From NCBI GenBank assembly GCA_933207985.1, contig OW240917.1, positions 113,562,655 to 113,626,654 of the forward strand: 64,000 nt of DNA, written 5' to 3'. A program made the position numbers and the translations under genes. Shown here one piece after another: positions 47,647 to 58,300 of the stretch. How positions within the stretch are numbered: position 1 is the first letter of the stretch; every line of letters starts with the position of its first letter. The notes under the pieces were generated by a model. The model saw only the letters and a program-made list of their open reading frames with translations. It had not been told where the DNA came from and did not search any database. Source of the stretch: Pelobates cultripes (taxonomy: Eukaryota > Chordata > Amphibia > Anura > Pelobatidae).

Positions 47647-48091
47647 TATTTAAGATGTAAATTATGGTTGAACAGACATATAGGTTTTGATTTTGTTTTG
47701 ATCAGAACTTGTACATTTGCCTCTGTCCTTAAGTGGTTAAAACATTTCGCCTATCGACCCAATGCAATAACATCTAGTGCTCTTGACACAGATGTCAAAA
47801 ACACTATAGAGAATATACCTGGGACTGCAGGACAGGACCTCAAAACTGAACTAGGGTTGGGAGGAATGTCCTAGGAAGTAAAATTCCTAGAAAATGTACG
47901 CTGAATTTTTCCCTGATGAGGCACCTATATGTTTGTTGGGATTTGGTTTATATCGCTTGTTTTTTATTTTCATTGAGCACTTATCCCTTCATGCACATGC
48001 CGATTTTATGACGGGTTGGGTTTATTTTATTTTGGTACTGTAGGTTGTCTCTTTTACATTGAGACAACTGTGGTTATTGTTCAGTGTATAC
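47647..48091. other. Spacer with a further TTAA-type terminus
   Basis: The 'ctctgtccttaagtggttaa' string near 47720-47739 resembles another piggyBac-like end. No gene. Confidence 0.4.
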
Positions 48092-48188
48092 ACCTAGACC
48101 AGTGATGGCGAACCTATGGGTACGCGGCCATAGGTCACCAGGGGGTAGGGGGCGCCGGTGGGCAGCAGTGCAGAGTAGGTGCAAAGGT

Positions 48189-49898
48189 TCAAAGGTGATG
48201 TGTTCAGGAGCAAATTCACTTAGTATATGACTTCGTTGGTGTGATAGGATAAAATATTTAAAATGCTGGATGGTAACTATGCCAGAATGTATGGTGTGTA
48301 TACCTTTAAATCTGCTATAGGCAGAATCTGTTTGGTACACACCGAATGATCTGCTTAATACAAAGTTATTGCTGAATACAAAATAACCATATAAAACCTG
48401 GTTACCTGTTATGCGTAAAATTCACACACTGTTTAAAATAGTGTGTATATTGCTTTAAGTAGTCCGTGCAAAGAACAGTATTATATTTTAATAAGGAGAC
48501 ATAAAAAACTCCATATTAACTGTATTAGTTATAATCACTTGAGAATTAGACAAAAAACTACAAGTGAAAGTAAAAAACCACTATTAACAGAATGTATTTA
48601 AAAAATAATATAGAAATTTATTCATCATATAAAAAACATAAAAGAATAGTCCAAATTTGGAATAAAAATATAAATACAAAAAATGGGAGCCAGGAACGAT
48701 TAGCAAGTCTTTAGCCACTGCAGATCTCGCACAAATAGCTTCATCCACACTGTAACTGTTAAGGATTACAGTGGATACTAATGTATCAAAATGAAGAGAA
48801 ATTACTTGCCGGCTGCTGGGGAGGTTGGCGTGCGTGCCAAACCTCACTCTGGTTCTCGGATGCTCGGCAGTCCGTCTGTCCCCAGGTCTTAGATGCCGTA
48901 TGGGGGAAGGAAAGAGATGCTGCTGCTGGCGTCTGGCTGCTCCGTCGTATCCTGCTCACTAACACTGCTGGTCTAACGCGTTNNNNNNNNNNNNNNNNNN
49001 NNNNNNNNNNNNNNNNNNNNNNNNNNNNNNNNNNNNNNNNNNNNNNNNNNNNNNNNNNNNNNNNNNNNNNNNNNNNNNNNNNGAAGTGGGGCTGACACCC
49101 ACGAAACGCGTTAGACCAGCAGTGTTAGTGAGCAGGATACGACGGAGCAGCCAGACGCCAGCAGCAGCATCTCTTTCCTTCCCCCATACGGCATCTAAGA
49201 CCTGGGGACAGACGGACTGCCGAGCATCCGAGAACCAGAGTGAGGTTTGGCACGCACGCCAACCTCCCCAGCAGCCGGCAAGTAATTTCTCTTCATTTGG
49301 ATACAATAGTATCCACTGTAATCCTTAACAGTTACAGTGTGGATGAAGCTATTTGTGCGAGATCTGCAGTGGCTAAAGACTTGCTAATCGTTCCTGGCTC
49401 CCATTTTTTGTATTTATATTTTTATTCCAAATTTGGACTATTCTTTTATGTTTTTTATATGATGAATAAATTTCTATATTATTTTTTAAATACATTCTGT
49501 TAATAGTGGTTTTTTACTTTCACTTGTAGTTTTTTGTCTAATTCTCAAGTGATTATAACTAATACAGTTAATATGGAGTTTTTTATGTCTCCTTATTAAA
49601 ATATAATACTGTTCTTTGCACGGACTACTTAAAGCAATATACACACTATTTTAAACAGTGTGTGAATTTTACGCATAACAGGTAACCAGGTTTTATATGG
49701 TTATTTTGTATTCAGCAATAACTTTGTATTAAGCAGATCATTCGGTGTGTACCAAACAGATTCTGCCTATAGCAGATTTAAAGGTATACACACCATACAT
49801 TCTGGCATAGTTACCATCCAGCATTTTAAATATTTTATCCTATCACACCAACGAAGTCATATACTAAGTGAATTTGCTCCTGAACACATCACCTTTGA
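48189..49898. mobile_element. Long palindromic element (arms ~800 bp) split by an assembly gap
   Basis: The left arm 48189-48982 and right arm 49083-49898 are reverse complements with very few differences. The outer ends read TCAAAGGTGATGTGTTCAGG. AGGT lies at both edges (48185-48188, 49899-49902), a possible 4-bp duplication. The right arm reaches ~22 bp further inward (cacccacgaaacgcg) than the left before the N run. No transposase reading frame longer than ~90 codons. It interrupts the hAT above. Type unknown. Confidence 0.75.
48983..49082. other. Assembly gap, exactly 100 N
   Basis: One hundred Ns, a size often used for unknown gap length. It sits at the centre of the palindrome, where sequencing and assembly commonly fail. 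Confidence 0.98.
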
Positions 49899-50660
49899 AG
49901 GTATCCCTGTTTTCTATATTTCCAGACAGGTTTTGGGTGTATTCCTGTCTTTGTTCAGTTTTGAGCTATTTACTTTAAGTCAGACTCCCTCACCCCTCTG
50001 TGTTTGCATCAAGCAGACCAGTTTCTATTTTCAGAGTAGGCACTGGCCTGCCCAAAAGGGCATGTATTCAGCAGTCTGTGTGTGTGTCCATTAAGCAGAC
50101 TGTGTGTGTGTGTATTCAGCAGTCTGTGTGTGTGTGTTTGTGTGTATGTATTCAGCAGACTGTGTGTATGTATTCAGCAGTCTGTGTGTTTGTGTGTATG
50201 TATTCAGCAGACTGTGTGTATGTATTCAGCAGTCTGTGTGTGTGTTTGTGTGTGTGTATGTATTTAGCAGTCTGTATGTATTCAGCAGTTTGTGTGTATT
50301 CAGCCGTCTCTGTGTATGTTTGTGTGTGTGTATTCAGCAGACTCTGTGCATGTATTCAGCGAACTGTGTGCATGTATTCAGCGGACTATGTGTATGTATT
50401 TAGTTGTCTGTGTGTACTCAGCAATCTGTCTGTGTGTATTTAGGTTTAATTGGCATGTTGGCACTTTGAGGAAAAAAAAGTTGGCATGTATTGCGGTTTG
50501 GGCACTCGGGCTCAAAAAGGTTCGCCATCACTGACCTAGACACTGCGGTTAGGAAATTGCTATACTTTCTATTAGGAATTTACTTTGTTTAGGTTAACCG
50601 TGGTTACATATGTAGGTTGGGTTGTTGTTTTTTGAGACAACTGAGAGCATGAGAATAAAT

Positions 50661-50740
50661 TTAACCCCTTAAGGACACAACTTCTGAAATAAAAGGTAAT
50701 CATGACGGAATATTTCCGTAATGTGTCCTTAATGGATTAA
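50661..50740. mobile_element. 80-bp TTAA-bounded palindromic MITE
   Basis: TTAACCCCTTAAGGACACA on the left and TGTGTCCTTAATGGATTAA on the right are inverted repeats around a centre 'tgacggaatatttccgta'. It looks like a minimal piggyBac-type MITE. Confidence 0.65.
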
Positions 50741-51175
50741 AGGGGCAGGTTCTTTAATTTGCATCTTATGTACACTTAAGTAAAATATATAATTCAATCC
50801 AATTACAATTGTACTATTTACTGGGTATTTTCAGATGGGCTGTTTGTTTCGTATCCTACTTTTATTTTATTTAACAGCAGCTCAATATCAGGCAGTTTTG
50901 TTAGTGATATAATTGGCATCCTATTAATAAAGCCTGCTGAGACACTTGATACATTATTGATCCTGTAAGCTGCTGCTAATTTGTATCTACAATCCCCAGT
51001 TCTCCTTTTCATTGAATGTTACATTCTGGGTGATTTAAAACATTACAGGTTTTGTGATACTCCCTAGTGCAAGGCTTGACAAATTTGTTTGGAATCTAGG
51101 AGCCAGCTAAAAAAGATTAGGAGCCATTTTTTTTTTTAAACTAACAAAGTTTAATTTTCAACAAGAAAAATGCAA

Positions 51176-51610
51176 CCCTTAAAGTAAAACTAAAGTCACC
51201 AGAATCACTACAGTTTAATGTAGTTGTTCTGGTGTCTATAGCATGTCCATGTAGGCTTTTCAATGTAATCACTACCTTTTCAGAGAAACACCTCTAGTTA
51301 CAGTCACTTAGACAGCAACTAAAGTCCTAGGTCAGAGCTGCACAGTGTGCAGCACCCACGTTCAGTGTCTCCAAACTCTGTATGGAGGAGCTGAATGTTT
51401 CTCATAGAGATGCATTAATTCAAAGCATCTCTATGAGGAGATGCTGATTTGCACAGCATGTTTTCCTGCGCATGTGCAATACCCTCCCAGTGCTTTCCCA
51501 TGGGAAAGCATTGGCTTAGCTGAGATCATTGATAACATCAGTCATGTAGGTGGGACCAGCAAAACTGGCACAGCGTGGGAAAAGGTGAGTAAAAACACCT
51601 TTCTCATGTA
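51176..51610. repeat. T2-derived block inside the hAT
   Basis: Starts CTTAAAGTAAAACTAAAGTC and includes 'aatgtagttgttctggtgtctatagcatg' and the 'ctcatagagatgcattaa..ctctatgagg' palindrome typical of T2 MITEs here. It ends within the hAT near a donor-like AAAAG|GTGAG at 51584. It appears co-inherited with the hAT ends. Confidence 0.65.
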
Positions 51611-51781
51611 TTTGGAGGGGGCTGGTACCTAAAGAGACGTACACGGACAGGCACACACTCTCTTACTGAGACACACACACTCTGACAGACATATTGACAG
51701 TCACACTCTGAGACACATACACACACACACTGAGACACATACACACAGTGACAGACACACACACTCTGACAGACAGACAGG

Positions 51782-52790
51782 CAGTGGTGTATCCTGGTTT
51801 TGTGCTGCCCTAGGCAGGACAAAACTCAGGCACCCCCCCCGCGCCACCCCCACCCGCGCAACCGCCACCCAACCTTCCCCCCTGCTCCGCCTTCTAAATA
51901 CACACACACACACATTCACTGACAGATACGCATTCACTAGCTAACAGAAACAAACACTCACTAACAGACACACACACTCACAGGCAAACACACACACACA
52001 CTAACAGGCAAACACACACACTAACAGACATCCACACTAAGACATCCACACTAACAGACACACACACACACACACTAACACTAACATACATACACTAACA
52101 TTAACATACACACTAACAGACACACACACTAACACTAACATACACACACACACTAACATACACACACACACTAACATACACACACTAACAGACATCCACA
52201 CACTAACACTAACATACATACACACACTAACACACACACACACACACTAACATACACACACTAACACTAACACACACACTAACATACATACACACACTAA
52301 CATACACACTAACAGACATATACACACACTCACTAGTGTTTTTTTTATTTTATTTATTTAACCCCCCCCCCAGCCTCCTTACCTTTGGTAATGCTGGGGG
52401 GGGGTTCTTCCTCTCCCTGGGGTCCAGTGGCTGCAGGGCGGGCGGGCGGCCGGCGAGGGAGCTCTTCCCCTGAGCGCTCTGCTCAGCTCCCTCGCGCGCC
52501 GCCAGCAGAGTGAGGCTGGGAGCCGGAATATGACGTCATCCACCCGGCTCCCAGCCTCACTCTGCTGGCGGCGCGCGAGTTTGCTGAGCAGAGCGCTCAG
52601 GGGAAGAGCTCCCTTGCCGGCCGGCCGCCCAGCGCTGCAGCCACTGCCGCCCAGCGCCCAGAATGTCTGTTAGCCGCGAGGCTAACAAGACATTTGCCCT
52701 GGGCATTTGGGGGGCGGCGTTTTTTGCCGCCCCCTGAAAAATGCCGCCCAAGGCAAATGCCTTGTTTGCCTCGCGGCTAATACGCCCCTG
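51782..52790. mobile_element. Non-autonomous hAT, family CAGTGGTGTATCC, copy 2 (nested)
   Basis: The exact 8-bp duplication CAGACAGG flanks it (51774-51781, 52791-52798). Its architecture is identical to 10568-11662: CAGTGGTGTATCC left end, CA tract (51895-52330), GC-rich palindrome around tgacgtca near 52530, and CGCCCCTG right end. It inserted into the CA-rich core of the larger hAT. Confidence 0.93.
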
Positions 52791-53171
52791 CAGACAGGCA
52801 CACACACACACACAGACAAACTGCTATTTTTACTTTAATTTAAATCCACCCAGCCTCTCTACCTTTGGGAAAACTGGAGTGTTTTTTCCTGGGGTCCTGT
52901 GTGGCTGCTCTGATGATCTTCTTGCAGTTCCTCTCTGCTCTACTGTGCGCTTTCAGTAGTGATGCCGGAGCCTGAGTGACGTCATATTCCAGGCTCCAGG
53001 TATCACCAAACAGTCGGTGAGGGAGCAGAGAGGAGCTGCAGGAAGATTACCATGCTCCCAGCGGCGGCTGGCTTCAATGTTTGCTACGAGGCTTGGCTAA
53101 AGGCAAACAAATCCCAGGCGACAGATCGAAATTTCTAGTCGCCATGGAAACCTGGGATTTGTCAAGCCCTG

Positions 53172-53444
53172 CCCTAGTGGGACACATTCCATTTTTTTTG
53201 TATATATGGACTGGGAAGTCCCATGATACCCAGGCAGCCATTTTAATGACACACTATTATTTATCCTGCAGAGAACAATGGAGTAGTAATCACAGACTTA
53301 TACAATGCATTGGCTTTAACGGATACATGGTTATTCACTAAACTGAAAACATTGGACTGGAAAATAATTAACTAAAAAAGACTTTCAACTCAGTGAATAG
53401 GACTCCACAGGTAAATCCATGACAGATCGATTTGTAAAGCAGTA
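53172..53444. other. Non-coding spacer
   Basis: No gene or bounded repeat recognised. Confidence 0.4.
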
Positions 53445-54380
53445 ATATCACTGTGACTGACCACCTGGCACCCTGACTGGGCACCTCCAACAATCACGCT
53501 TCCTAGTATCACTAATTACTATAAGCACTGCACCAGACACCATAAACACTGTAGCCCCCCTTAGCCGTCGCAACTTTGCTGGGGTCTCGCCGTCCCTTTC
53601 CACCCTGGACCAACACCTGGATCCAGCAACCCTCCCCACCCCCACACACATAAGCCAAGGCTTAATGCTGGGAAGTAGTCTGTTTAATGCAAGCACTTAC
53701 TTACAATTTAGACATACATTTAAACCCCCAAAAGCCTAATTTGCATACAATAGGTTACATAGAGTACTATGTACAATGAAGGGTGGGGTCAGACAATAGC
53801 AAAGGGCTGATAGGAGACTGAGGAGGGACAAAGCAGCCAGTTTAAACTGGTCTGGAAATGTCCCTGGGACAACACCCTGCTTGGGAAACAATAGGAAAAA
53901 GAGGGAGGGGGAAAAGGCACAGACAAGCAATACATTCAATATACTTCTCCTCTGTGTCTGAGAGATAATTGAATCAGCAACTGTACAAACTCAATTATCT
54001 CCAGGTACATGAAAAACACACAATTTACAAACACCCCAAAAGTACCCCCAAGATCCATGGGAACCCACAAGAGTCACATCCTCGGATAGCCCTGATCTGG
54101 GTGACCTACATATCCAAAAATCACCCAGATCGGTTCAGTGGTTTGGTTTTTCCATGGAAGTCACTTTTTAACATGTCTTTTTGCAGGGCCCATGGTCTTT
54201 GGGCAGGAGGCTAGCCAGCAGGCCCCTCAAGGAACACGTGGCAGAGGCATTTCTGCCACAATCACTATCTGGGGACTTTGTCGAATTCGAAAAATCCCTA
54301 GACGGTGACATCGCTGCTGTGGGTCCAGTGGACGGGGGAAGGTAAATGTGAGATATTACTTACCCAAACCTGTCCCTTGT
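53445..54380 (-). mobile_element. LTR fragment of the 7369-8394 family
   Basis: It shares the 'agccctgatctgggtgacc..aaaaatcacccagatcgg' inverted block (54090-54140) in the same orientation as the solo LTR, so it lies on the minus strand. The left part has 'ccctgactgggcacctcc', typical of LTR retroelements. The ends and TSD are not resolved. Confidence 0.5.
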
Positions 54381-55319
54381 GGGCGCTGCTATCTTTCACT
54401 TGCTGCTCATCTTAAATTCATGGTGCTTAAGCCAACTTCACTGCTGTACTCTTTCTTAGACTCAGGACATCACCTTGAGTCTAAGCAAGTCAGGTGGAAG
54501 AGAAATACAGAGGCAAAGTAGTCCCTACTTTGTCTCTGTATATCTCTTGACTGGGTTGGAATTCCAGTTATGAAATGTAAGAAGCTGAGACACACGCATT
54601 CTGTTAGGGTAATACTCCTACTAGGGTTTTATAAACCAGGAGGGCCAATTCCCAACTAGAACAAACACACAAATTTGTACACACCTGATGGTTTCTTATT
54701 ATTTTATTTGGAGTTCAGAACAAAAGACAGTATTTAAACTATCCTGTGCCTGTGTCAAGTCTGAATTAACCAGTGTGATACACTCATATAAATATCATCC
54801 ACAATAACTTAAAGGAACACAATAGGGTTAGGAACACAAACATGTATTCCTGACAATATAGTGTTAAAACCACCATCTAGCTCCATTGCCCCTCTAAATA
54901 TAGCAAAAAACTTACTTTTGTTCAAGTCTGCAGCTGTTGGCACTGCCCCTGATCTGTCTGCTTGGCTGACATAATCAGAAGTGTTGTTCTGCCTTCTAGT
55001 TTATTGTTTGCTCAGTTGCTATGCACTTATCCATTTTCTTTTTCCATGTATATATTGGAGAATATCACCTAAATATTGCTATAGCTATTGTTAAAATAGA
55101 ATCACTTTATAAAATCTATTAAGCAAATTACCAGTTGTACCAATTGCACTTTCAATATAATATGAGCATAATATTATAAATGATGTAGTCCCAGCGATCA
55201 TAGATATAGGTCTAAGCTGGTAATATATCCATGAGCAACTACTCTCAAAGAACAAACTAAGAAAGGAAGAAAAGAGGGAATAATGTCAACAACTTAAACA
55301 GGTATTGCGCTCATTTAGC
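54381..55319. mobile_element. Spacer with a truncated T2-type MITE
   Basis: TTAAAGGAACACAATAGGG starts at 54809 and the family sequence runs to about 54975. The rest is AT-rich without a gene. Confidence 0.6.
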
Positions 55320-55339
55320 ATTATATATATCTAGACATA

Positions 55340-55848
55340 TGAAACATGGGGGGGGGGTGGTTGCACTCACCTGAACATGCTTAAATGGGGTGCTGCTGGG
55401 GGCCATATTATACAATAAACAATACACAAGTTCCAGCGCACTCACCTATCCACTAAACAGCAACTTCAATGTTGAAAGATTTTATTAGTTTTTTTAAAAA
55501 ACACCTAATCTAGGCAAAAAATAATGGGGATTTAGTTACATTATATGATCATACATTGCATAAGCCTGCCACAACGTCAATGTACCCCATCTTTGGCAGG
55601 TCCTACTCTCACAGTCTAATGTCTACTCTTATGTGAATAACTCACTTACTTGGGGACAAAATTCCATCTGAGGCTCTCTGTAGTACAAGTCTAAATAGGG
55701 ACCTGAGACGAGGCACCTGTAACAGGGTCAACATTGAAGTTGCTGTTTAGTAGATAGGAGAGTGCGCTGGATCTTGTGTATTGTATTATTTGGCCCCCAG
55801 CAGCACCCCATTTAAGCATGTTCAGGTGAGTGCAACCACCCCCCCATG

Positions 55849-55892
<44 letters not shown>

Positions 55893-56269
55893 TTGGGAGT
55901 CTAGCCAACTCCTTGGTTTTGCACCCCTCCCTGTTACAGGTGCCTCATCTCAGGTCCCTTTTCAGCCTTGTACTGCAGAGAGCCTCAGATGGAATTTTTC
56001 CCTCACGTAAGTGAGTTATTCACATAAGAGTAGACATTAGACTGTGCGAGAAGGACCTGCCAAAGATGGGGTACATTGATGTTGTGGCAGGCTTATGCAA
56101 TGTATGATCATATAATGTAACTAAATCCCTATTATTTTTTGCCTAGATTAGGTGTTTGTAAAAAAAAAAACCTTTAGAAAAAACTTTAAAAAAAAAACTA
56201 ATAAAATCTGTCAACATTGAAGTTGCTGTTTAGTAGATAGGAGAGTGAGCTGGATCTTGTGTATTGTTT
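55340..56269. mobile_element. Inverted-repeat element flanked by a 20-bp duplication
   Basis: ATTATATATATCTAGACATA is present exactly at 55320-55339 and 56270-56289. Inside, a block 'tcaacattgaagttgctgtt' occurs three times: reversed at 55457-55476, forward at 55733-55752 and forward at 56211-56230. The left half (55340-55735) is largely the reverse complement of two separate stretches, 55733-55855 and 55938-56212, with (AT)n between them. This suggests two copies of one unit in opposite orientation. No coding region. Confidence 0.75.
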
Positions 56270-56289
56270 ATTATATATATCTAGACATA

Positions 56290-56659
56290 CATTGAAACTG
56301 AATTATCCATAATATAAGCATAATAATGTCAGGGATCTTAATACTAATAAACTGCAACTTCACAATTAAGGACAAAATTAAAAATAGGACATAATATCTA
56401 AAGTATGGCTTTGTTACTGAAACCACAACATTATTAAATTAAGGATAATATGGGGGCCATAAATGTAAAATTAAAACAGGATTTAAAAAAAATAAATGAT
56501 ATATAATTTAAATAATGAATGAGATAGGCACAAGCTCTTTTATAAGTGATAAGGCAAAGCCAAATGGTTTAAAAAAAAAAAAAGAAAAAGAATTCAGATT
56601 TTTTTAAACCATACAAACAAAACAGGCAAATCTATGTTTCTTTCAAAAATTTCAACTAC
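56290..56659. other. AT-rich spacer
   Basis: Nothing recognised apart from an A-run at 56571-56584. Confidence 0.45.
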
Positions 56660-56809
56660 CGAGGGGCGTGGCTAGCCAAGCAGAGAACAAGACATGCAGA
56701 TGCAGAGCTCCTGCAAACCTCGCTGAAAATAAGACTAAAATCGCCACGAAGCAATATTTAATCGACCCAAAACATATATAGAGGTACCTCACAACCCCCC
56801 CAGAGAGAG

Positions 56810-57726
56810 ATGGGACGCAGGAGCTGCAAATTAACCCACTCAGGGAGCTCAAAACAGCCAGAAATTTGCATGTCCTTTGATAGGTCGCAGAAACCCGCAC
56901 AGCCCAAGATGGTGCCCGTGAGGCCTAGAGACTCCAGATACTCGGAGGAGTCCCTGGAGGAGGACAACATCGCAATACCGAGAGCCATGAGCAAGGTGTA
57001 CAGGAGTGAAGACTCGGATTCTGACACCTCACCCTCCGCCAAAGGGGACATCAAAAAACTACTCATAGACTTGCAGGAAGTATGGAAGGCCGACCTAGCC
57101 GGAGTGTGCAACGAGGTAGATGGTCTCACCACACGGATCAGCGCGGCTGAATCAAGGGAAGAGAAAAGAGAGCAAGAACTTACGGAAACGAAGGCCCGAT
57201 TGGAGACTATGTCCCAGCAGCTCCAGGGGTCACATCACTGGAGGCAAGGCACTGCAAAAGGAATATAAGGATCCGCAGGGCACCGGAAAGAGTGGGCTCT
57301 GAGGCCACACTAGACTTTACCAATGAAGTGGCAGCGGTACTGGGGGTGAAATCTTCAGCGGTAGCTCTGCCCATCACATCTGCGTTCCGGGTACGGAAGG
57401 CCCCTACTGCCCCGGCGGATGCCCCTACGGACATCATCGCCGTTACCAGGGATGTCTCCATAAAATCAGCAATGTTGACTCGCTCGCGGAGCACCCTTAC
57501 TATCATGGTGGACGGCTGCTCCGTCCGAATATATCACGATCTACCCTTCAACGTCCTTCTAGAGAGACGGAGGTTCATGACAATGACAAGGGAGCTCCGT
57601 GAAAAAGGGATCCAATATAGATGGGGAGGATTGGGCACTCTAGTAGTGAAACAAGGGGACTCTGTCTTAACCCTATCAGCACAAGAAGATCCAACAGAAT
57701 TCCTGAAGGCACTCCACTTACCATAG
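56810..57726 (+). pseudogene. L1 ORF1 protein gene with one frame break
   Basis: The first frame (56810-57268) starts MGRRSCKL and contains an acidic, Ser-rich stretch and a coiled-coil-like segment (VCNEVDGLTTRISAAESREE). The second frame (57292-57726) has DFTNEVAAVLGV, VDGCSVRIYHDLPFNVLLER and TRELREKGIQYRWGG, the RNA-binding and C-terminal domains of Tx1/L1 ORF1p, a nucleic-acid chaperone. A shift or small deletion lies near 57230-57290, where a third frame reads NIRIRRAPERVGSEATLDF. Apart from that break it is well preserved, suggesting a relatively young insertion. Confidence 0.82.
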
Positions 57727-58300
57727 CAGGCCTCCCCTGCACGGCCGGTAGACACGAACCCAGTAACTGATGGGGCCAACCCGACGCGAAAAACGAACCA
57801 CCAAGACAGGGGCTTCACATAAAAAGACGAGACTGCTGAACCCACCATAGCCTGGTGCGGCGGACGGAGCACGGGTACCACTCAAGCCGCTAACACCCCA
57901 CGGGACTCACCAAGACACGTAACTTACTTTAACTCACTGCTGGTCTTATAATACCCACAAAGGTTAATGGCAGTTTGCCTCCAGTTTTGTCCCTTTTGCT
58001 TTTTATAATTTTTTTTTTTTTTAATACTTGTTAAAAATTTTTACATTTTTGTTATGCTTGAGAGTATGCCAGGCTATAAGAGATAACGGAGGGCTAGTAT
58101 GGCACGAGACTTTCACGATCTGAGACCCTCTACACAAAAAGAGGAACTTTCCTAAAGCATGATAACTAAAGACAAGGATAATTTATTTTTTCTCTTTTAC
58201 TAGACCTGTTAGCATTTACGCTGCATGCTTCGTACTGTTTATTAATGGGTTACTACGAGGGACTGTATCACTGCAGGGAAGCGGATAGGAGAGTGGAGTG

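Larger units (their letters stand above)
48100..50533. mobile_element. hAT element with CAGTGATGGCGAACC ends, carrying a large palindromic insertion
   Basis: The exact 8-bp duplication ACCTAGAC flanks it (48092-48099, 50534-50541). The TIR is CAGTGATGGCGAACCTATG on the left; the right end is its exact complement for 15 bp. Without the inner element the hAT is ~720 bp plus a TG-rich tract with 'tattcagcagtctgtgtgtg' units (50070-50440). The terminus resembles the OC1 (OposCharlie1) hAT group described in several tetrapods; that is a recollection, not a comparison. Confidence 0.85.
51070..53171. mobile_element. Non-autonomous hAT, GGCTTGACAAAT family, large copy with nested elements
   Basis: The exact 8-bp duplication CCCTAGTG flanks it (51062-51069, 53172-53179). 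The ends are CAAGGCTTGACAAATTTG and, reverse complemented, CAGGGCTTGACAAATCCC. It contains a T2-like block from 51176 to about 51600, a second hAT (51782-52790, own duplication), and a terminal GC-rich block with a donor-like site on the minus strand at 52862. The short copy at 43866-44194 shares its first ~250 bp. Confidence 0.9.

Noticed and set aside
48781..49306. ORFs spanning the N run with matching ends on both strands
   Set aside because: They are mirror images of the palindrome arms, and translating Ns is meaningless.
56810..57726. Host coiled-coil gene
   Set aside because: The order of coiled coil, RNA-binding and C-terminal motifs and the 5' 'ggggcgtggctagcc' sequence identify it as L1 ORF1.
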